IMG/VR virus record: IMGVR_UViG_3300030329_005427
Location: 1-28,335 of that record
Strand: one strand, 5' to 3'
Length of the DNA stretch: 28,335 bases
Source: a virus
Of the stretch, positions 24,901-28,335 are shown piece after piece. The translations under genes and the position numbers were made by a program. Below the pieces are notes generated by a model, which saw only the letters and a program-made list of their open reading frames with translations, was not told the DNA's origin and did no database searches. Within the stretch, counting starts at the first letter, position 1, and each line of letters opens with the position of its first letter.

Positions 24901-24908
24901 GTGATTAG
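15972..24908 (+). CDS. giant virion protein with a double-psi beta-barrel RNA polymerase core
   Basis: A 2978-residue protein filling 8.9 kb. Residues 1-35 (EQIRSMFLAQGRYVTDAQIE) are a short docking-like helix pair. Gly-rich hydrophobic segments lie at about 77-150 and 296-367, suited to membrane passage. Residues about 370-1650 are helical. Residues 1738-1755 read NPDIDMIAFTSGAKKAK; 2097-2113 contain PAPRTGPHD then VVMK; and D2140-F-D2142-T-D2144-K with LYFYMD follows after MNTYDLTMRAQ. This order, an Arg-x-Gly turn, a strand, then DxDxDK at a strand end, is the catalytic loop layout of DPBB RNA polymerases: DxDGD in cellular and YonO enzymes and, as I recall, DFDID in the crAss-like phage gp66 virion RNA polymerase. 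I infer packaged, ejected early-gene transcription. No T7-type polymerase motifs were seen. Shine-Dalgarno is weak; translation may follow from the previous gene. Confidence 0.7.
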   Translation: MALDLYKKEQIRSMFLAQGRYVTDAQIEEYYNKAQATQATQPEEPELWDPQEPTLASAYNDESTLEQALEATANLVWGGLDTALIGLPGLAWKGIDKESYEASMADLNDNALARVGGGIGGALGFLAPMGWSGRLLSYGARGLRGARQAKALKTGATTIDKIKAPTTEAIQTAAGSSLFKSAQKRASDLGTLTKDEAIEIAKRVSDDTIGFSLTGKKWWQKVFQGGPGYQMEHGLSSVNRFKELMKFQMSDRLAAELAESGVKLTNKQILKMSDDLVDMLGKKSFNTIDAMIQGSYMGRMHPALFNLLGGAVQEGIQFGLVGTAMDAVQYVKGDLDLNERSFGDRVLHHVALGGVLGTIKFVPGGAKTPIWKNFVNASSFMTKKLNDKVGKMGLEELKAFGLVKMRNDRSSIFSITKNGKTINLTRKDLRPESTTIGNENIQSLRKTIQDHNTMLAKSLRGPYWTKFAANTRKDLFGSLGRMSLGAASMNYDAINSGAFEGLEDAEVAFHLALGAFMTKKHKPLFKDTAPRMDFHFGERDYHYFSDMTEVSNAIAKNSRYINNIGSLIKQFDGNTYTDWVNKYPIKDVERMIKVLKDNDVIYDSLDGEVTAKQVTPVPHRELMDLLGPISAIMTSRGLRINPNATKEMQVKVLDIIKNMTSEELTSGDHIRKLDSRANVLQSVLAGSQRSIQKFQNDAYKLFDDMYKIITDGEYSITPEGEMFVFNLKHEHLDLNEQQSQTIAKFLELKENLRQENIIKLREIEHGKEAGLQHEVTMEMINKMDEFINRYEKNLGAEILGEGWNAPADINDKMLWSLVNEVNHQRNVVNVFSIMNGEAITGVNEVDAKEIQSLIKQVLSHRDNFNNEIMVDNALKIDLIFDEGISITPQQQQALQSFIQDLWSINATVKAPTDIRRVEVPVSKVLALKEKLVNNGMPDHEIHMLDSRMANWVEKAVQHGIERATLGADMEPIIGVALKQLMKNGLIQTTTDSKNRGVRLVAPNKITVEQVERIIPNLTQKEKQAYVDAYTRVMDSIGKKLVARRDDFNITMLTAEQLSSITTADKMLDKNRYITDSEAKENIILEAIERTNVRRNVLQDQLKDPTIEDSAASQIRDLLNFETSKYQQLNEIHQAWRAAFAGGQEMTRAAAYLEFAGTTRNKDGKNIFDLIRDIEKSEDPFHKFTEDIKQLQNIIAEKVNERPSGKSWDERRNDFLIAEEQREIEGVLPDNRKHTNPDLFFEKYGIDKNDIFSVGEKYYRSTFETNAEALYELYNEVVVTQNQSREVFIDRVMELAGTNRAEASAELRNDVMVLSNLMDRRFKIKRLTVNQTSGTGVFENTEISKGFLTDIWTEIFSGINAPMLILDSGYTKNGKIQNIFTSPNGLNELTQILYGNEFFATLNQGENRYISSLKRGTAKPIEPGQEVWHTQSLAETYLKGAMYPVIVDENITVLIPEAHISHIKKPFMRWFEKIEKDPYTKKAIDKLPQAKELINELRNYYEIFKNGDGSPASFVKDGQRWQESVHDAIFTIFNSMYGERIDGDWLQDAYTNGPGQRKHFKYKRLAQNQGYSRNSIARRETAKAIFGEGTGSSEYEKILIEKYADREINNIFVVDDGVNSEMGSAANKLITDNRSVAEHRLKRMYDRGDITKKDYDDNLALLENASSINAETVNGMTPVRREYLDFLLLQNGDADLIGKSAGQKPVGLTSYTDSKGVVHVLYNKTHYFYDSRLDKFFELNPDIDMIAFTSGAKKAKIIDPNQSLENQLKPYEAIPVIGDLIKDKDGVERQVTIYDMLNSLNTNDSKRSIMPVRADQSLSGTVYGEHHNAKILKQFSNWTSPEVQRDLYRYARQDMIEQFSEVQMKFYNPENTALASAEAKSFLRTEGNKDGTIAVQTENASTEAIWIENSGIPFSISGNLYDAIIKKRYVDQAGIFDGFTDAGGSAILRGNMAMDLDIPVYQGNVQVKLGEANISEVYLDAKIHNISDYGPAQGKPRGREKRNYKSAAGITLVMEFRGDGTAPRDILYDLKKGKISDPLNPKAKLEDYKTLANAVDKILQEINMGDGRVSTYRDVYNILNGHGMSRPDGSHPVKLGIMGLPAPRTGPHDAVVMKVKGILDRKDGGIMEMNTYDLTMRAQRDFDTDKLYFYMDTPFSAMREAYKINGDVKEARTTEAFQGAGMPLNPYNRLSMENYTSNINEYRKKFGQVVKTQRKISFMKNLIDLMGTEPNTKNIPMDNKGDVRLVVEHNDSDFLQRLVSHTQGAVDIYGENGLPLYLANMKAWQREILFGSDKFKNPIFKLEDKNGNRLPMEEVHKLIIEKMMNDYGRLLSYEGNIWEAGESKRPRYKDMITGMELFNQEYSPDIINRNFYYYIEKKLSTEAANDFFGFAKTTEKGIDPFLQGISKAMRNHTDPFLRSMRAITSKDQFKVRETFSPDGEHFNATVQKLLGRHRAEMLETFRLEPQTGGERPLYLEGPKAETLIIDEMWRGFYKEKNTEKALIQANAIEHQINSMERLVQKESKKPEEIRDDAFISMQEENIAIKRKALSVLLNKLTVEKDAGLPGQKMKYYKAKGKKGRNYIQVSGNNVMIKDATKGTEKKVQLDKNGGYILQPNEVAVYNPIKLRAVREHDLIDGAAWANTVLGYWSRVTEGDLRDFRKYVKETKNEIQKLISETMDNKNLKDWEAYEHRVFNAMERGLENILKMTMEESGWAFKDAEGFPGYAKLPAGKESYLIDFLMAMLTPKGSGNPNEFYFSPKTGGFIPAVKAQSPVVIKAVMRMLDSYNVTPNKNELVAKMAQVHRGFYDAIVAGEGYHSAFDRIAEQSFEGALVNTIKNRVMHSPFMQHKDYKKLTEWLELGTGMEAKMAELMHQLLVDNAIIDPGTVMRLKEEIINKPGGEEAYKSLFTVSRGQLLFDGLNTKQFSTGKGEGQLVGELTMERPAIRSDRITGTGQRKRGTEISQWLQDQIGYENNVKCD

Positions 24909-24916
24909 GGGGTTGT

Positions 24917-27571
24917 ATGGCATGTTTAGCTGATTCGCCATTATGGCATGAAACAAATAAAGCAGAAAAGATGTGGCAAGAGTCTAAATCAATTAAAAGA
25001 TTTAACTTATCGGATGATTTGCATGCATTTAAAAGTTTATTTGAAGCTACAACTGGTAAATTATTAGAAGCTGGTGAAAATATCACAGAAATAGATATGA
25101 GGAAATTCCAGCAAGGTATAACTGAATTAAACAAGGATTTAAGAAATCCTGGGGTTCTTGGTAATAAATTTCTTCGAGCATTTATACCAGGTTTTGCCAA
25201 GGCTAGATGGTCACCCACTACAAAAGAATTTTGGAATAGACTAGTAGAAGGCAACGAGTTTAGGGCGAATAACACAAATGTAATGATGGCCAGTTATAAC
25301 AATATGATCAAATCCTTAAAACAAGCTATGTTAGAGTTTGATGGAATGGGCACGGTACAAGATAAATCAGCTCCTAGATTTGCAATTACTAGCGATCAAA
25401 GGGCTCGTAAAAAGATCATTAATGAAAAATTTAGCAAACTATCAAAGCTAGAAAAAGATCTTGTAATTAAGATGAAGAATGGTGATCCAATTGGGCATAC
25501 AAAAGAATTAGAAGCATTATTTCATTTCTTAGAAAATGACGGTTCTATCTTTAATGATTTTATCGAAAGAGTTGAATCTAAAACAGATCGTGGATTAAGA
25601 TATAAGTACAGAGATCAACTTGGGTCTAGAGAAAATTATATAAATAGGATCAACAAAGCAGCTACTGAATGGGCAAGTATACAAGAGGTTTCTAAAAAAC
25701 ATTTGGTAAGAGGTCTAAGCAATGTTAAAGAAACTATAAAATTAAAATATGGTAGATTAAGTAATACAGCTCAAAAACTTATTGATGAATATACTGCTGT
25801 TGAGAAAAATTTAGAATCAATAGAGGGTGGGTATATACCTCATTTTGTTATGGATATTATGGGGCAAACGATGACTCTTCCAGAAGCATTAGGCAAGGTA
25901 ACAACTACTAAGGAAGTAGAAACTATTCTCGCTAAGCATGTAGCAGAGGTTCAAGATATTAATGTGGGTTTAACACAAAGATTGAAGAAAAGATCTAAAG
26001 AAGATAATGAATATTTTTCAAGAAATCCAATGTTATATGCTCATAAATATATAGAGCAGGTAGCTTCATTTAATCACAGCTCTCATATTAATAGAGCTTA
26101 TGTACAAGGATTGAAAGATATAACTGAGGTTATACTACGTAATCCAAATACAAAGGAAGCTCAAGCAGCTGAGGTTTATTCAGACGTGTTAAGATCAATG
26201 TATGACAAAGCCGTATCTACTCAAAGAGTTGAAGATGCAGGTACAAAAGAGAATCTTACTAGAATTCTTACTTCACTTCAGTTCACTTCAAAACTAGGGT
26301 GGTCAACAAGAGGTGCGCTAAGAAATTCAACTCAACAATTGTTAAATAGAGTTTATTGGAATATACTAGCTCAAACTAGGGCATCAAGAGAGTACGATGA
26401 AAATGCTACCTATAAAGAAGGCCTGGATAAGCAAATGGCAGAAAAGGGATTAATGTTTCTTGATATTGCGTCTATTACAGAAGGTGCACTTGCAAATACC
26501 GATCTTCTTGCTTACGGTATTGACTTAGATAAAGGTATTCTTACATTTAGGGATCAAAAAAATATTTTAGAAACTATAGCTCAAAAATCTAGTAAAGTAG
26601 CAGAGCATTCAGCTGTATTTACAAGACGTGCTGAGAATTATAATAGAAGAAGTACTTTTAAGACTGCTTACCATCAACGATATTTACAATTAAAGAACTT
26701 AACTAAATACGCTAATGCAGAATTTGATTCAAATATCAGAGCTCAAATGGAAGCTGCTGCTGGAACGTATGCTAGTCGGATGACTAATTTACTTCATTTT
26801 GAATATTCGAAATTTGGGAAGTCTGATGTACTAGCAAGTAAGACAGGATCTGTTTTAGGCCAATTTCAACATTATGCTTTTTCATTTGCTGATCTACAAT
26901 TTAAATTAGTTAAAGATTGGAACAGGGCTAGAAAAGCTGGTGATTGGACTGGAGAAGAATTTGCTCGGATCTATCGAATGGCATTGTTGCATAGTTTGAC
27001 AAATGTTATATCGGGACTTTCTGATATTGATTTTACAAGTTATATAAATAATGATACATTAGATAGAGTAGTTCAATTAGCTACATTTCTTACAGGCGAT
27101 GAAGAAGCAAGTAAGGATGCTTTTTACGGCAAGGGACTTGTAGGTGCATCTGGAATAGTTCCATTAAATGATGCAGTTGAAATATTGAATTTAGGTGTTG
27201 CTGCAGGATATTGGGATATGCTTGCAGATGAAGATAGCACTATAGGATGGCTAACTGGAATGCGTGAGTATGAAAAGATCGATGATCTTGAATTTGCTAA
27301 GGAAGTTGCTGGTATGGGCAGTATTCAATTAGAAAGAACATTAAGAAAAAGCTTACTACCTTTATTTAATTCCATGGCAGGGGGTGATGAATTTAGTTTA
27401 TCTGCGGCATTAAGAGCAGAGTTTGGGCTTTACCCAGGCACAACATCTCTTGGGATTAAAACACGGGATATGTCAAAAAGAATGGATGAATTGCGACAAG
27501 GTAAAAAACCTGTTGGTAAATTGTCTGAGAGGAACAGAAGAAAAGCATTAAGTGCAATAGCTAATTTATAA
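24917..27571 (+). CDS. large internal/ejected virion protein, partner of the giant protein
   Basis: An 884-residue helical protein starting eight bases after the giant gene, with AGGGGG before its ATG. It has no signal peptide. Two segments stand out: K459-LGWSTRGALRNSTQQLLN (about 459-477) and Q649-FQHYAFSFADLQFKLVKDW (about 647-668), both resembling conserved segments of large polyvalent-type and internal virion proteins (LPD38-like by memory of the consensus, not tested). The last 200 residues hold mildly hydrophobic helices (LLHSLTNVISGLSD and FYGKGLVGASGIVP) and a basic end (KLSERNRRKALSAI). In crAss-like phages the virion RNA polymerase is next to other very large virion proteins; the same arrangement here suggests co-packaging and co-ejection. 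It ends at the bidirectional terminator. Function stays inferential. Confidence 0.65.
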   Translation: MACLADSPLWHETNKAEKMWQESKSIKRFNLSDDLHAFKSLFEATTGKLLEAGENITEIDMRKFQQGITELNKDLRNPGVLGNKFLRAFIPGFAKARWSPTTKEFWNRLVEGNEFRANNTNVMMASYNNMIKSLKQAMLEFDGMGTVQDKSAPRFAITSDQRARKKIINEKFSKLSKLEKDLVIKMKNGDPIGHTKELEALFHFLENDGSIFNDFIERVESKTDRGLRYKYRDQLGSRENYINRINKAATEWASIQEVSKKHLVRGLSNVKETIKLKYGRLSNTAQKLIDEYTAVEKNLESIEGGYIPHFVMDIMGQTMTLPEALGKVTTTKEVETILAKHVAEVQDINVGLTQRLKKRSKEDNEYFSRNPMLYAHKYIEQVASFNHSSHINRAYVQGLKDITEVILRNPNTKEAQAAEVYSDVLRSMYDKAVSTQRVEDAGTKENLTRILTSLQFTSKLGWSTRGALRNSTQQLLNRVYWNILAQTRASREYDENATYKEGLDKQMAEKGLMFLDIASITEGALANTDLLAYGIDLDKGILTFRDQKNILETIAQKSSKVAEHSAVFTRRAENYNRRSTFKTAYHQRYLQLKNLTKYANAEFDSNIRAQMEAAAGTYASRMTNLLHFEYSKFGKSDVLASKTGSVLGQFQHYAFSFADLQFKLVKDWNRARKAGDWTGEEFARIYRMALLHSLTNVISGLSDIDFTSYINNDTLDRVVQLATFLTGDEEASKDAFYGKGLVGASGIVPLNDAVEILNLGVAAGYWDMLADEDSTIGWLTGMREYEKIDDLEFAKEVAGMGSIQLERTLRKSLLPLFNSMAGGDEFSLSAALRAEFGLYPGTTSLGIKTRDMSKRMDELRQGKKPVGKLSERNRRKALSAIANL

Positions 27572-27598
27572 AGGGGGATATTATATTCACCCCCTTTT
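27570..27598. terminator. bidirectional terminator between convergent genes
   Basis: AAAGGGGG (27570-27577) pairs with CCCCCTTT (27590-27597) around a 12-base A/T loop, with TTTT (27595-27598) following on the plus strand. The stem overlaps the stop of the 884-residue gene and the minus-strand gene ends a few bases away at 27602. On the minus strand the same stem is followed by only a short T run (TTT), so termination there is weaker. It closes the long late operon. Confidence 0.78.
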
Positions 27599-27601
27599 AA
27601 A

Positions 27602-27820
27602 TTAATCAGCGTATATTCTATTTTCGTTTTTTATTGTTTTACTAAGATCCATTATTTGAGATAGCATTGTATCTATATTTAATGATAGATTGATCAATCT
27701 TTGTTCTAATTCACATAGATCTTCTAATGTAAACTTTTTTTCTCTTCCTAATATTTTACCACATAAATAATCAATACTGTTAATTGAATTATTAAATTCC
27801 CTACTTAAGTTTTTTTTCAT
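27602..27820 (-). CDS. small helical protein, hypothetical
   Basis: A 72-residue protein of mixed charge, all helical by look: MKKNLSREFNNSINSIDYLC, then GREKKFTLEDLCELEQRLIN and LSLNIDTMLSQIMDLSKTIK. It has heptad-like spacing of Leu and Ile, two Cys (20 and about 35) and no membrane segment. It is the last gene of the minus-strand block, overlapping the upstream nuclease gene by 20 bases and ending by the convergent terminator. The overlap suggests co-translation with the nuclease. A small nuclease or replication accessory protein is possible, but nothing shows this. Confidence 0.6.
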   Translation of the reverse strand: MKKNLSREFNNSINSIDYLCGKILGREKKFTLEDLCELEQRLINLSLNIDTMLSQIMDLSKTIKNENRIYAD

Positions 27821-28127
27821 ATTTCTTTACCTTTAATAATAATTCTAAATAATCTTCATAAGGCATTACCACTAATGGCATACCTCTGTCTTCTTTAATT
27901 AATTGAATGTCTACATTTTCATTAGGTATCATCCATTCTGCAATTTTAGCTCTACATTTACATTGAACTTTAATTGTATTATCGATTAAAACATCAACTT
28001 CTTCATGGTGGCCTAGGGCAGCTCCATTACTGCCCCAAGCTCTTTTTGCTGGGATTCCAGCTTCTTTTGTTAACTTAACCACTAGACGCTCAAATCTATT
28101 ACCTTTTTGCTTACTCTTGTTGCTCAT
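27801..28127 (-). CDS. PD-(D/E)XK nuclease, Hjc-like Holliday junction resolvase
   Basis: A 108-residue protein with the short Hjc-type resolvase plan: KGNRFERLVVKL (E13), AGIPAKRAWGSNGAALG (about 23-39), EEVDVLI (D45), then KVQCK (Q55, K57). This gives the E...D...(E/Q)xK metal-binding set of the PD-(D/E)XK fold, with Gln where Hjc usually has Glu. It would nick branched DNA such as replication or recombination intermediates before packaging; phage homologues with the KRAWGSNG and VQCK phrases are annotated as resolvases or nucleases. It overlaps the following gene by 20 bases and the preceding one by an ATGA. It is on the minus strand, so it belongs to a different expression class from the virion genes. 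Confidence 0.8.
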   Translation of the reverse strand: MSNKSKQKGNRFERLVVKLTKEAGIPAKRAWGSNGAALGHHEEVDVLIDNTIKVQCKCRAKIAEWMIPNENVDIQLIKEDRGMPLVVMPYEDYLELLLKVKKYEKKLK

Positions 28128-28318
28128 ATTGGTATTGTCCCGAATTCTTCTACTTTTTCTATTATTTCTTCTCTTAGAGTATCTTCTTCATAAAATGGAT
28201 CTTTTTCTTCCTCAGGAGATGATTGATTTTCTATCGGACCATATATTAATTGACACATAAATTCATAATCAATCTTTTCATCAGAAGATATAATATCATC
28301 ACAATTATTTTTTTTCAT
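28124..28318 (-). CDS. small acidic protein, hypothetical
   Basis: A 64-residue, strongly acidic protein: MKKNNCDDIISSDEKIDYEF, a short hydrophobic stretch (MCQLIYGPIE), then EEEKDPFYEEDTLREEIIEK and EEFGTIPI. Its TGA overlaps the start of the nuclease gene (ATGA), so it is translationally coupled to it. The start at the minus-strand ATG (28318) has only TTTAAAATATCTC before it, a poor ribosome site, and the window ends 17 bases upstream, so a start further upstream cannot be ruled out. The function is unknown; the acidity could suit a DNA-mimic or a regulator of the nuclease. Confidence 0.5.
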   Translation of the reverse strand: MKKNNCDDIISSDEKIDYEFMCQLIYGPIENQSSPEEEKDPFYEEDTLREEIIEKVEEFGTIPI

Positions 28319-28335
28319 GAGATATTTTAAAGATT

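Noticed and set aside
15972-24908. N4-type (T7-family) virion RNA polymerase
   Set aside because: The size and place recall N4 gp50, but I saw no single-subunit polymerase motifs (motif B R-x-x-x-K-x-x-x-Y-G or motif C HDS); the visible motifs are of DPBB type.
24853-25275. 140-codon minus-strand frame opposite the giant-partner junction
   Set aside because: Spans a real stop-start junction of two plus-strand genes, no ribosome site, no recognisable domain.
26272-26291. TTCACTTCA tandem repeat
   Set aside because: Two copies of about ten bases inside a coding region, encoding ordinary residues; no sign of a functional repeat.

Overview
The window is part of the genome of a tailed bacteriophage (Caudoviricetes). 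It is AT-rich, almost every base is coding, and genes are packed stop-to-start with many ATGA, GTGA or TAATG overlaps. Gene order and content (P22-type portal, scaffold, HK97-fold major capsid protein, adaptor and connector proteins, a nozzle-like tail protein, then very large internal virion proteins, with no visible tape-measure, sheath or major tail tube gene) point to a short-tailed, podovirus-like virion. Clear Shine-Dalgarno sequences, and a membrane-protein cluster that includes a lipoprotein-like peptide, suggest a Gram-negative host, probably environmental. The exact host and virus genus cannot be read from the sequence.

Layout. Bases 1-1271: a small soluble protein followed by four tiny, overlapping membrane-protein genes (holin, spanin or anchor candidates; one of 45 codons). 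Bases 1289-6448: head module (portal, scaffold, major capsid protein, small Ala-rich protein), closed by a perfect GC-rich hairpin terminator at 6486-6515. Bases 6539-10078: head-tail adaptor, a Trp-rich small protein, two small connector-like proteins, a lysozyme/transglycosylase-like enzyme, a zinc-ribbon metallophosphoesterase and two more small proteins. Bases 10094-12718: nozzle or tail-tube-like protein with a small inserted beta domain. Bases 12715-15964: small and helical proteins thought to be internal virion proteins, one with a perfect EF-hand loop. Bases 15972-24908: a 2978-residue protein. Bases 24917-27571: an 884-residue companion, followed by a bidirectional terminator at 27570-27598. 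The last 0.7 kb is on the minus strand and carries a PD-(D/E)XK (Hjc-like) nuclease between two small unknown genes.

Most important observation: the 2978-residue virion protein contains an R-x-G-P-H-D...DFDTDK segment (residues about 2097-2150). It has the layout of the catalytic double-psi beta-barrel (DPBB) loop of RNA polymerases (DxDGD in cellular and YonO enzymes, DxDxD in crAss-like phage virion RNA polymerases), with an upstream IDMIAFTSGAKKAK segment like the conserved Lys region of the first barrel. I infer that this phage packages and injects a giant virion RNA polymerase, unlike the T7-type enzyme of N4. The 884-residue and 642-residue neighbours are probable co-ejected proteins. 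All plus-strand genes would be transcribed late, the terminator at 6486 would set the capsid dose, and the minus-strand nuclease block belongs to a separate transcription unit. I saw no tRNA, CRISPR array, insertion sequence or integrase. The terminase, head protease, receptor-binding protein and replication genes are not in the window.
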